DNA of 64,000 bases from Streptococcus macacae NCTC 11558 (lineage in GTDB: Bacteria; Bacillota; Bacilli; Lactobacillales; Streptococcaceae). Numbering within the stretch: position 1 is the stretch's first letter; every line of letters starts with the position of its first letter. The translations under genes were made by a program, and so were the position numbers. Below, one piece after another: positions 8,272 through 15,382 of this stretch. The notes beneath the pieces are model-generated. The model ran no database searches, was not told the DNA's origin, and saw nothing but the letters and a program-made list of their open reading frames with translations. The stretch is taken from contig NZ_AEUW02000001.1 of NCBI RefSeq assembly GCF_000187995.2, forward strand, positions 124,001-188,000. Direction: 5' to 3'.

Positions 8272-8844
8272 ATGAAAAAAACACAGTCAATGACTATTAT
8301 TGCTATTTTATCAGCACTTTCGTTTGTACTTATGATTTTTAATTTTCCGATTATTCCAGGTGTTGATTTTCTAAAACTTGATTTTAGCGTTATCCCCATA
8401 TTGTTGGGTTTGCTTCTCTTGGATCTAAAGGCTGCCTATCTTATTTTACTTTTAAGATCGCTTTTGAAACTAGTTTTAGATAACGGCGGACCTGGAGGAA
8501 TGATTGGTCTGCCCATGAATATGGCCGCATTAGCTGTTTTTGTATTGGCCTTTGCTGTGATATGGAAAAGCAGAAAGAGTAAATTGCAGTACATTCTGGC
8601 AAGCGTGGCGGGAACGTTTGGTCTGACCGTGTCAATGCTAATTTTGAATTATATCTATGCTGTCCCTCTCTATGCGAAATTTGCAGGATTTGATATTTCC
8701 AAAGCAATCGGTGTTGGAAAGTATCTTATCAGTATGGTTCTTCCTTTTAATATTTTGGAAGGTATCTTATTAGCACTGAGTTTTGCTCTTGTCTATGGAG
8801 CCATTTATCCTATATTAAAGTCTTATATAAAATATGAAAAATAA
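8272..8844 (+). CDS. ribU: Riboflavin ECF transporter S component RibU
   Basis: Substrate-binding membrane subunit of an energy-coupling-factor riboflavin importer, 190 residues with about six membrane helices. The N-terminus MKKTQSMTIIAILSALSFVL and the following FPIIPGVDFLKLDFSVIPIL block are typical of RibU. The start at 8272 is chosen because GGAGGA lies at 8259-8264 and because the family begins there; the frame opens eight codons earlier. Its control by an FMN riboswitch supports the substrate. The ATPase and transmembrane EcfAT subunits are not in this window. The 3' end overlaps the PAP2 gene by 11 bases. Confidence 0.95.
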   Translation: MKKTQSMTIIAILSALSFVLMIFNFPIIPGVDFLKLDFSVIPILLGLLLLDLKAAYLILLLRSLLKLVLDNGGPGGMIGLPMNMAALAVFVLAFAVIWKSRKSKLQYILASVAGTFGLTVSMLILNYIYAVPLYAKFAGFDISKAIGVGKYLISMVLPFNILEGILLALSFALVYGAIYPILKSYIKYEK

Positions 8845-9484
8845 ACAAATCTATTTTTTGAGTGCCTCTTTTGCTTTTTTATTATTTGTCATTTTGGGAT
8901 ATCTTGTTAAATTTTACCCTGAAAACTTAGCAGGATTGGATAAAAATATACAGACAGCTTTGCGCGGAAACTTTCCTTCATTAGCAACTCTGTTTTTTAC
9001 TGGCGTCACAAAATTAGGGAATACTGCCGTTTTATTAGTCCTTTGCCTAGTGCTGACGCTATTTTTCTATCAGAAAAATTGGAAAGTAGAAGCCATTTAT
9101 CTTCTGTCTGCTTTATTTCTGCTGTTACTTGCTTCCACAGCCTTAAAATATTTTTATAATAGGCAGCGTCCAGACATAAAATGGTTAGTCCAGACAACAG
9201 GACCTTCCTTTCCAAGCTGGCATGCAGCATCAACTTTACTGCTTGCACTTATACTTGCGATTATCATACAGCAACGCATGAAAAAAGGGTTTCTAAAATC
9301 TTTTTTAATCCTTTTTCTTATCTTTTTGGCCTTGTCTGTTGGCCTCTCTCGGATTTATGTTGGTGTCCATTATCCGACAGATGTTTTAGCAGGCTGGTTC
9401 TTGACGGCAGGTTTAGTCAGTCTAAGCTATCCTTTTTATGATGAATATCGCTTTAAATGGCGCTTCTATAGAAAACAAAAATAG
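8834..9484 (+). CDS. PAP2 superfamily membrane phosphatase
   Basis: An integral-membrane phosphatase of the type-2 phosphatidic acid phosphatase family, 216 residues with six hydrophobic spans. The three phosphatase motifs are visible: KYFYNRQRP, then FPSWHAAS (with W where G is usual, PSGH), then SRIYVGVHYPTDVLAGW. Likely substrates are undecaprenyl pyrophosphate or a phosphatidyl lipid; the sequence does not decide. It overlaps ribU and so probably shares its FMN-controlled transcript, a pairing seen in streptococci without a known metabolic reason. Confidence 0.88.
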   Translation: MKNKQIYFLSASFAFLLFVILGYLVKFYPENLAGLDKNIQTALRGNFPSLATLFFTGVTKLGNTAVLLVLCLVLTLFFYQKNWKVEAIYLLSALFLLLLASTALKYFYNRQRPDIKWLVQTTGPSFPSWHAASTLLLALILAIIIQQRMKKGFLKSFLILFLIFLALSVGLSRIYVGVHYPTDVLAGWFLTAGLVSLSYPFYDEYRFKWRFYRKQK

Positions 9485-9524
9485 GGGTTCATAGTTACCT
9501 GTAGTGGGGACTTATCTTAATATC

Positions 9525-9554
9525 GAGAGGGGACAAATTTGTCTTCTCTTTTTT
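9525..9554 (+). terminator. Terminator after the ribU-PAP2 operon
   Basis: A hairpin AGAGGGGACA/TGTCTTCTCT (two G-U pairs, 4-nt loop) is followed by a T run. Confidence 0.8.
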
Positions 9555-9705
9555 GCTGTTCCCAGTGATGCAGATTTTTAGCCTTAATGTTCTTTGGCTG
9601 CTTAGTTTAGTATTGGCTAGTGTGTTTCGAATTATCTGGTATTTATTTAGGAAGTTTTGGTTACGACCAGCTAATCAACAGTTCTTTTTCAAGGATTATA
9701 GTTAT

Positions 9706-9713
9706 GTTATAAT
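9706..9713 (+). promoter_or_regulatory. Extended -10 promoter of the LXG toxin gene
   Basis: TATAAT at 9708-9713 is preceded by TGT (extended -10). No good -35 is seen. The predicted start near 9720 gives a leader of about 35 nt with an AAGG ribosome site before the ATG at 9755. Confidence 0.5.
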
Positions 9714-9754
9714 AAAAATTAAGATTTTAATAAATAAGAAAAGGAAAATGATTT

Positions 9755-11233
9755 ATGGTCAAAATGGTATTAGGGAGCTCTGATACCCAAGCCAGCTCAG
9801 TAGGAACGCTTGCTGATAATTATAAGGCTGGTTTTGAACAGCTGGTCAAATCCATAGACCAGCTGGCTAATGAAGACAGGCTGTCTGGTTCGGCCTACAG
9901 CAATATCAAGAACTATGGCAGCAGTGTGGTCAAACCTTTAGCCCAAGCCTTTGTCCTTCTGGCAGAGGCGGCTAAGGCCGATATCAAGAAGCTGCCGGAT
10001 GAATACCGCGCCAGTGTCGGCAATGAGGATTTGGATGAAGAGACCTTAACGGCTCAGATCCATGCCTTGAACTCTACGCTTGCTACCAACCGCGCGACTA
10101 AAACGGCTATGAAACGCATTGACAGCGCTGCGGATACGCAGTCTTTCGATCAGGCGATTAGTGCTGATGAGGGGACTAAGCGGGATTTGGAAGAGAAGCT
10201 GCGCAAGCTCCGGGAGTACAATGCTAAATCTTCTGGCTTTTTCAGCGATATTGCAGGCTTAGAGAGTGCAGTCAATACGGGGCTTTCTCAGCTGCAAAGC
10301 GGGATCTCAGGTTTTAACGGTACATTCACCCTGCCCAGTAAGAAGGAGTTGGCTTGGACCAAGACGATTAAAACCCAGTGGGAAAAGCGGGAGGCTTATT
10401 TGGCAGCTGCTGCCAAGGTTAATAAGGGTGATAAACTCACTGACAAGGATGCCAAGGCGATTAAGGCTTACCAAAAGGCGCATCCCAATATCAAGCTGGA
10501 TAAAACGACAAAGGCAGCGCTTGATGATCATAAGGCATCTAGGAAACTTCTGACTAAAGCAGAAGAAGCGCATAAAAAGGGGAAGATTGATGATAAAACT
10601 TACCAGTCCATCAAATCAGGTCTTGTCCAATTTGGTGCTAACTATGTCAAGGAGCTTATTAATGCAAAGATTACTGATAAAGCAGTTGAAACTTTCACAA
10701 AATCTGCAGTAGAATGGTTTACCCATAATATCAATGCGACCCAGATCGGGCATTCAGCGGCTTTAGTCGGTGGAGGAACGACGACACTGGCAAGTGATTT
10801 TAACCCTATATGGGCACAGTTCGCAAGAGGTGCTGTTAAATATGGAGTGAAATACGGTATTCCCATTGTTGGGTCTTTGGTAGATTTTGGCATGCAAAAA
10901 GCCAGTGGTGAGAATACAGGTGATGCCTTGATAAAAACAGGGGCACATGTTGGAATTGGATATGGAGCTGGTGTAGCAGGCGCTAAAGTCGGAGCAACTA
11001 TCGGGATGTTTGCAGGAGGACCTGTAGGGGCAGTAGTTGGAGGAATAGCTGGAACTGTAATAGGTGCTGCAGGTAGCATGGCCTTCGATGCTGTTTATGA
11101 TAATAAAGAGAAAATTGCAGATAGTCTTGTGACTACAACAAAGAAAGCCACTAAAGCGGTTGAAGATGTTGCAGATAAAGTAGGAGATGCTGTTTCAGAC
11201 TTTGGTAAAACCCTAGGAGGTGTATTTGGATGA
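9755..11233 (+). CDS. LXG-domain polymorphic toxin with glycine-zipper C-terminus (TelE-like)
   Basis: A 492-residue polymorphic toxin. Residues about 1-200 form an LXG domain, the N-terminal targeting module of type VII secreted toxins, with the motif LSGSAYSNIKNYGSSVVKP. A charged helical linker follows (about 205-300). The C-terminal region (about 340-445) holds a long glycine-zipper stretch (GAGVAGAKVGATIGMFAGG, VGAVVGGIAGTVIGAAG), and a 46-residue helical tail ends in GGVFG. Glycine-zipper C-termini with membrane-protein partners recall the pore-forming TelE of Streptococcus gallolyticus; that link is by architecture only. The 5' half is visibly richer in G+C than the rest, which suggests a mosaic gene. 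No small helical LXG partner gene lies upstream. The next gene, a membrane protein, overlaps by four bases. Confidence 0.85.
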   Translation: MVKMVLGSSDTQASSVGTLADNYKAGFEQLVKSIDQLANEDRLSGSAYSNIKNYGSSVVKPLAQAFVLLAEAAKADIKKLPDEYRASVGNEDLDEETLTAQIHALNSTLATNRATKTAMKRIDSAADTQSFDQAISADEGTKRDLEEKLRKLREYNAKSSGFFSDIAGLESAVNTGLSQLQSGISGFNGTFTLPSKKELAWTKTIKTQWEKREAYLAAAAKVNKGDKLTDKDAKAIKAYQKAHPNIKLDKTTKAALDDHKASRKLLTKAEEAHKKGKIDDKTYQSIKSGLVQFGANYVKELINAKITDKAVETFTKSAVEWFTHNINATQIGHSAALVGGGTTTLASDFNPIWAQFARGAVKYGVKYGIPIVGSLVDFGMQKASGENTGDALIKTGAHVGIGYGAGVAGAKVGATIGMFAGGPVGAVVGGIAGTVIGAAGSMAFDAVYDNKEKIADSLVTTTKKATKAVEDVADKVGDAVSDFGKTLGGVFG

Positions 11234-11236
11234 CTA
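11096..11236 (+). repeat. 141-bp direct repeat, copy 1 (toxin 3' end)
   Basis: The last 138 bp of the toxin gene plus three bases are identical to 12663-12803. This encodes the tail from YDNKEKIADS to GGVFG and the stop. Sequence diverges immediately on both sides. The distance between copies is 1,567 bp. Confidence 0.97.
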
Positions 11237-11778
11237 TGAAAAAAATGCAGCATCTTGTTGTCATTGGACAGTATCAGTTAGGACAAACACTTTATCTAGA
11301 CACCCAGCAACAAAAACTATTTGCCACAGATGATAAATCAGGACAGTCATCACTAAATTATTTTGTAGGTACCTTCTTGATAGTTAATGCAGTGGTGGGT
11401 TATTTAGGGCATATTATACTTTTTAATCAAATGTCCATAAAAATTGTCAGTTTATTAGTCAGTCAAACGGCAGCTTTATTATGTGCTAAGGTGATAAATA
11501 TAATGATTAGGAAGAATCAATCGCTTTATGAAGTAGAACTATCAATAATAGAAACAGCAGATTTTTCTAAATGGTTTTCTAAAGTTAAGCGATTAGCTTG
11601 GGGTACATTTTTAATTGTCGTTATTGTCTATTTATTTTTTAATATTCTTTTCCTTGTTACAGGAAACTTTGTTATCCTTCTCCTAACCTTTCTTTGTTCA
11701 ATTATGATATTTTTATTAAGTCAATCCCATATATTAAAAAGATTATTTTTAAAATTATCTGATTTACCATTAGAATAA
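11230..11778 (+). CDS. Membrane protein, candidate immunity protein 1
   Basis: A 182-residue protein with a soluble N-terminus (residues 1-40) and about four hydrophobic spans. Its ATG overlaps the toxin stop (ATGA), the tight coupling expected for a toxin's own antidote, and a membrane location fits protection against a pore former. The N-terminal pattern (VVIGQYQLGQTLYLD...LFATDD) matches the gene at 12797 (IPLGEYRKTQFLFYD...LYAIDG), so both belong to one paralogous family, possibly the DUF443 type used against membrane-depolarising type VII toxins. Immunity function is inferred from position and topology. Confidence 0.7.
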   Translation: MTMKKMQHLVVIGQYQLGQTLYLDTQQQKLFATDDKSGQSSLNYFVGTFLIVNAVVGYLGHIILFNQMSIKIVSLLVSQTAALLCAKVINIMIRKNQSLYEVELSIIETADFSKWFSKVKRLAWGTFLIVVIVYLFFNILFLVTGNFVILLLTFLCSIMIFLLSQSHILKRLFLKLSDLPLE

Positions 11779-11855
11779 TGAATTATTGCTACTATTTATT
11801 ATTAGATCTTGTCTCAGGTTTCGGTAAAACATTAGACAGTGTCTTTGGTTTTTGA
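11778..11855 (+). pseudogene. Toxin 3'-tail remnant A
   Basis: A 25-codon open stretch starting in the overlap with the previous stop. It ends DLVSGFGKTLDSVFGF, clearly related to the intact toxin's DAVSDFGKTLGGVFG. It is therefore the leftover end of another LXG toxin, placed 14 bases upstream of the next membrane-protein gene. The toxin body is absent. Confidence 0.75.
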
Positions 11856-11869
11856 CAAAGGAGTAAAAA

Positions 11870-12436
11870 GTGTATTCAAATAAAAATATGGTTGGTTTAA
11901 CCTCTCAAAATGGCATCAGTATCTATCTGGATCTTGTTGAGGGTGATTTAAAGAAAGATAAGATGCCTCGTAAGGTCAGCCAAGTAAAAATTTTCCTTGC
12001 GATTATACTGACACTCCCGATTATGCGGAGGAATTACTTTCAAGTCGTCTTGGCCAATACCAGTATCAGAATTAGTTTGTTTCTGATTTCTATTATTGTA
12101 GCGATTTTTTTAGGAATATTGGTTAATAAAAGAGGTTATCAAGGTTTAGAAGTTGAAACTGTGCGCTTTTCCCGAGCAGAATTTAAGGATTTTCAGGAAA
12201 GTGTGAGAAAGAACAATCAAGTCTTGCTTATATTAGGGTTTGTTTTGGTTGGACTGTTTTTCATTTGCAGTTGCCTCTATTTTGTCTATCCGCATATTTT
12301 TTCCCTATTTGTAGTGGCTTTCTCGGTGTGGTCGATTTATACATTGGCAACCAACAAAATGTTCACAGTGAAACGACATTTTGAAAAGTATTTGAACTTT
12401 GATAAAGTCTATTTAGAGGATGTGCTTGATACTTAA
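11870..12436 (+). CDS. Membrane protein, candidate immunity protein 2
   Basis: A 188-residue protein with four hydrophobic spans (about 42-60, 68-86, 120-140 and 144-163) and a short soluble N-terminus with ISIYLDLVEGDL, similar in layout to candidate immunity proteins 1 and 3. The start is a GTG at 11870, supported by AAAGGAG at 11857-11863 with six bases spacing. It follows toxin remnant A, so it looks like an orphan antidote kept after loss of its toxin. The specific target is unknown. Confidence 0.65.
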   Translation: MYSNKNMVGLTSQNGISIYLDLVEGDLKKDKMPRKVSQVKIFLAIILTLPIMRRNYFQVVLANTSIRISLFLISIIVAIFLGILVNKRGYQGLEVETVRFSRAEFKDFQESVRKNNQVLLILGFVLVGLFFICSCLYFVYPHIFSLFVVAFSVWSIYTLATNKMFTVKRHFEKYLNFDKVYLEDVLDT

Positions 12437-12482
12437 TTCAACAGTGTTTTGCGCAAATTTTAATAGAAAATGAAAGAAAAAA

Positions 12483-12611
12483 ATGAAGAAACTACTCCCC
12501 ACTGGCAGTGTCGTTCGTTTATATAACGGTACAGTTGATTTAATGATTATTGAACACTTCCCACTTTATGAACAAGATGGAATACTTGGTTATTTTGATT
12601 ATGTTGTATGA
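12483..12611 (+). pseudogene. Truncated DUF4176 gene
   Basis: 42 codons opening with [20 protein letters not shown] and ending at GYFDYVV and a stop. The intact copy at 13625 reads [20 protein letters not shown] and continues for about 60 more residues after GYFDY. This is therefore a 3'-truncated paralogue, cut where the next toxin remnant begins. The join suggests a recombination break point near 12605. Confidence 0.8.
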
Positions 12612-12620
12612 TTATATCTG

Positions 12621-12800
12621 ATGGGAGTAGCTGTTCTTGGAATTATGGTATTTGATAAAGTCTATGATAATAAAGAGAAAATTGCAGATAGTCTTGTGAC
12701 TACAACAAAGAAAGCCACTAAAGCGGTTGAAGATGTTGCAGATAAAGTAGGAGATGCTGTTTCAGACTTTGGTAAAACCCTAGGAGGTGTATTTGGATGA
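12621..12800 (+). pseudogene. Toxin 3'-tail remnant B
   Basis: 59 open codons. The first dozen (MGVAVLGIMVFDKV) are hydrophobic and differ from the intact toxin. The last 45, from YDNKEKIADS to GGVFG and the stop, are identical at the DNA level to the toxin's end. It has no LXG part and no clear ribosome site, so it is probably not a working gene but a preserved tail that leads straight into the next candidate immunity gene with the same ATGA overlap as in the intact pair. Confidence 0.8.
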
Positions 12801-12803
12801 CTA
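12663..12803 (+). repeat. 141-bp direct repeat, copy 2
   Basis: Identical to 11096-11236. Homologous exchange between the copies would delete 1,567 bp, removing candidate immunity genes 1 and 2, and would put the intact toxin directly in front of the gene at 12797. Confidence 0.97.
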
Positions 12804-13352
12804 ATGAACGTTATTTAGGAAGAAACTTAATCCCGCTGGGAGAATATCGAAAAACACAATTTCTCTTTTATGACAGTGAGACTTCACAGTTGTATGCCAT
12901 AGATGGTTATAACAATAATAATCAGTCTCTTTGGATATGGGGGGGGAATTGTGTTAGCTGTCCCTATCTTGAGGCAGTTATCAAATATCATCTTTATTCA
13001 TAATAGCATTTTAAAATTATTATCAATTATTCTGGCAATTATTGTTTCTTTTATCATAAGTAAAGTTTTTCGGAAGAAATCTTTTAAAAATAAGAAAATT
13101 TATCAGGTCGATAAATCTTACTATCAAAATAGTGATTTCTATTCTTTTGCACATAGGGCTAATCAACTCGCTATAGAAGGTTTTGCTTTTGTTTGTACTG
13201 CTTCTTTAGTCTGTTTAGGGCTTTACTTATGGGGAGGAGATTTTCTGTTTTTCTTTTTCTTTTGTATGATGATCTTCTGTGTGTTTACATTTATAGAATT
13301 AAATCATTTAAAACGTGGGCAGGCTATTAAACAGTTAAAAGAGGAATCTTAA
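12797..13352 (+). pseudogene. Candidate immunity protein 3, split by a run of eight G
   Basis: The frame starting at 12797 (overlapping the tail stop) encodes the family N-terminus (IPLGEYRKTQFLFYD, LYAIDG). At a G8 run (12939-12946) it shifts and ends at 13003. The remaining membrane part continues in another frame from about 12947 to the stop at 13352. Removing one G joins them into a 184-residue protein, against 182 and 188 for its neighbours. The gene is thus off in this sequence, either by mutation, by slipped-strand phase variation, or by a read error in the homopolymer. Reading the downstream frame as a separate gene is unlikely. Confidence 0.75.
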
Positions 13353-13353
13353 A

Positions 13354-13625
13354 ATGCCAAAATATATTAACATGGGCTGTCTATCAACCGACCGCCTACC
13401 AAATCAGAGAACTTTTGGAAAATGGAAAATATCAAAGAATAGGTCAGCCAATCTTTATAGGGATTATGTCTAGCACAATTTTATTCCTCTCTTTTGATTA
13501 CCTTATTTCTGGGAATATTAGACCACTTATTATTTTTACTAAGTGTAACGTTTCTTGTCATTTGGGATAATTCCCCTAAGAAGCGCCGCAAATTAATTCA
13601 ACAATTAGAAAAGGAGTATTTTTAA
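13354..13625 (+). pseudogene. Decayed candidate immunity gene 4
   Basis: Two frames carry pieces of a membrane protein: one with AYQIRELLENGKYQRIGQP followed by a hydrophobic span, and a second with ILDHLLFLLSVTFLVIWD ending in [15 protein letters not shown]. The ending resembles candidate immunity protein 3 (KRGQAIKQLKEES). No single open frame spans it, so it is a frameshifted remnant. It ends in TAATG, sharing two bases with the following gene. Confidence 0.55.
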
Positions 13626-13939
13626 TGTCACAATTATTACCACTTGGAAGCGTCGTTCGCCTGCATAATGGAGAGGTTAATTTGATGATTATCAGCCGTT
13701 ATGCTTTATATGAATCGGATAAGGGTGTAGGCTATTTTGATTATTCAGCTTGTTTACATCCATCAGGTGTCATAAACCAACGAACTTATTATTTTAATCA
13801 AGAAGATATTTCAAAAGTGCTTTTTGAAGGTTATATCGATCAAGCCGAAAAAAATATGCAGCAGATTTTTGAAACAGAGGCTCCTAACATTTCTTACCCA
13901 CATTTTACTATTGAAGAGTTTAAAGAGATAAACGATTAA
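13625..13939 (+). CDS. DUF4176 family protein
   Basis: A 104-residue soluble protein of the DUF4176 family, which is repeatedly found in LXG/type VII toxin loci; its role is not established. Visible family features are the opening [20 protein letters not shown], the middle [13 protein letters not shown], and [15 protein letters not shown] truncated paralogue lies at 12483. An AAAAGGAG ribosome site precedes the ATG. The acidic C-terminus ([11 protein letters not shown]) is typical of small cytosolic helpers. It may be a chaperone or accessory factor for toxin export; this is inferred from context only. Confidence 0.8.
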   Translation: MSQLLPLGSVVRLHNGEVNLMIISRYALYESDKGVGYFDYSACLHPSGVINQRTYYFNQEDISKVLFEGYIDQAEKNMQQIFETEAPNISYPHFTIEEFKEIND

Positions 13940-13971
13940 GGAATTTTTGGCTCATGAATAAAAATGATTAG

Positions 13972-14183
13972 AAAACTCTCTATGAACAGTTTAAAGATGT
14001 GATGGATAGTGATACTGTGAAATATCTTAGTGAAGCTTTGAAATTTATACCACAAACTATTTTTTGGGAAATCCTAACCGGAGTTGAACAGCAAGGAGTG
14101 ACAGGAAAAAAAGCAGTTGACAGTATTTTTTAAACGGTCTGTCAAAATATGGAGACATTGGAAAGGCGTTAGGATTTGGGTGA
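13972..14183 (+). pseudogene. Toxin 3'-tail remnant C, frameshifted at a T run
   Basis: A first frame runs from 13972 to a stop at 14131 (YEQFKDVMDSDTVKYLSEAL, then GVEQQGVTGKKAVDSIF). It breaks at six T; adding one T would continue it as LNGLSKYGDIGKALGFG and a stop at 14181, just before the next membrane gene. The ending again has the closing F-G pattern seen in the other toxin tails. An in-frame TAG at 13969 separates it from any upstream coding. Its body differs from the intact toxin, so a different toxin type is implied. Confidence 0.65.
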
Positions 14184-14189
14184 TAAACC

Positions 14190-15086
14190 ATGACAAAGAA
14201 AAGATTATTTAACGCTAGTTTCGAAGGGAGTCTCAATCTTGAAGATGATACGGTCTCAAGCAAATTTATAGATAAAAATCTTCAAGAGGCACAAGAAAAG
14301 GAAAAATATAGAGGAACTTTTAAATTATACATATGGGTTGTCATCTTGACTGTCTTGTTTATATTTGGTCCTAATTGGCTTCTCTATGAGGGAAGTTACT
14401 ATATCTTTCATCATGTTCAAAATAAACTCATACAACCAGCAATCTACAATTTTTTACCTAGCTGGGTATTCTTGCTATTAGGAACTATTTGGTTGTTAGT
14501 CATTTTAATTGGCAAAAGGTTTTACCAGCAGTTTATATTGATTTACAGAGGACAGTTTCACTTATTTGTAACCTACTTTTTATGGTTGCTGATTGAATGG
14601 AATTTGTTTTGTCTGACAGGCTTCTTTAGTACTCTTGGATTACTAGGCACGGTTTCTTTTTTAATTGTTAACTTTTATCTTGCTTATCTCATTTTTAGAA
14701 GTAGGTGTAAGAATCTTTTAAAAATCATGTATGATGAGGAGGAATCAAACTCAAAAGTAAATAATTTTGTCATAAAAATAGTCAATTATTTCATAATTCT
14801 TCTAGGGCTGTTTTCAGTACTCTGGCTTTGCTTAAAAACTTTTTTTATTTTTAAAGTTGAAGCTGGAAGTACATTAGGTATTCTAGGATTGATTGCTTTT
14901 TGGTTTTTCGTCAATATCATGTTTGCCATTTATGAAAGTTATTTAATCCTCCCTTTTATGTTACGTGGGTTTTATCAATTAAAATACCCAGAAGAATATC
15001 GCGAATGGGAAGGTAAAAGCTTAGAGGAATGGTATGGCAAAAAGTATCTGAAAAAGCATCCAGAACTGCTGAAAAAGGGGTTGTAG
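14190..15086 (+). CDS. Polytopic membrane protein, candidate immunity protein 5
   Basis: A 298-residue protein with a soluble N-terminus of about 45 residues, six or so hydrophobic spans between 46 and 260, and a charged C-terminus (EYREWEGKSLEEWYGKKYLK). It lies six bases after toxin tail remnant C, the same toxin-tail/immunity spacing as in the rest of the island, so an antidote role is inferred. It is much longer than the 182-188 residue family nearby and is not obviously related to it. No family was recognised. Confidence 0.6.
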   Translation: MTKKRLFNASFEGSLNLEDDTVSSKFIDKNLQEAQEKEKYRGTFKLYIWVVILTVLFIFGPNWLLYEGSYYIFHHVQNKLIQPAIYNFLPSWVFLLLGTIWLLVILIGKRFYQQFILIYRGQFHLFVTYFLWLLIEWNLFCLTGFFSTLGLLGTVSFLIVNFYLAYLIFRSRCKNLLKIMYDEEESNSKVNNFVIKIVNYFIILLGLFSVLWLCLKTFFIFKVEAGSTLGILGLIAFWFFVNIMFAIYESYLILPFMLRGFYQLKYPEEYREWEGKSLEEWYGKKYLKKHPELLKKGL

Positions 15087-15382
15087 TCTAGAGGACTAGG
15101 AGCCTTTTATGGTTTGTGCAATCAATAGTCACCCATTTTGATATTATTTTTATCTTTTATTCCGAGAAAATTTGTGATAAGATTCAGCTGTTCTATATGA
15201 ATCTTTCTAATGAGTTGTTTAGACATCTTTCATTAGAAGGCATATGGAACTTTTTGATATACTCAAAAAGTCCTGCATCCAAAGTAGTTTTACCAACTAC
15301 AGATATTATAGTGCCAAAATAAGGAAATAAGCTATTGAAAACTTTCTGAAAAGTAGTAAACTTAACTAAAAGGAGTAGTAGT
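15087..15382. other. Gene-poor stretch at the island's right edge
   Basis: About 296 bases. It holds a perfect palindrome at 15249-15271 (arms ACTTTTTGA and TCAAAAAGT, 5-nt centre) and short non-conserved frames only, including a 68-codon one from 15116 that has no ribosome site and no recognisable family. Probably decayed island DNA plus the promoter of the following cid genes. Confidence 0.4.

Noticed and set aside
9553..9783. 76-codon hydrophobic frame before the LXG toxin, considered as a small LXG partner gene
   Set aside because: It starts with a non-ATG codon inside the terminator T run, has no ribosome site, overlaps the toxin promoter and start, and is not helical-soluble like LXG partners.
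10642..11079. Long minus-strand frame (145 codons, rich in P, A and T)
   Set aside because: It mirrors the glycine-zipper part of the toxin; the composition is explained by the complementary strand of GGN/GCN codons.
12903..13352. Open frame of 149 codons read as an independent membrane-protein gene
   Set aside because: It has no proper start or ribosome site, and joins the upstream frame into a family-length protein if one G of the G8 run is removed. It is treated as the second half of candidate immunity gene 3.
15116..15322. 68-codon frame near the island's right edge
   Set aside because: Non-ATG start, no ribosome site, no recognisable family, and it includes a palindrome; kept as unexplained spacer.
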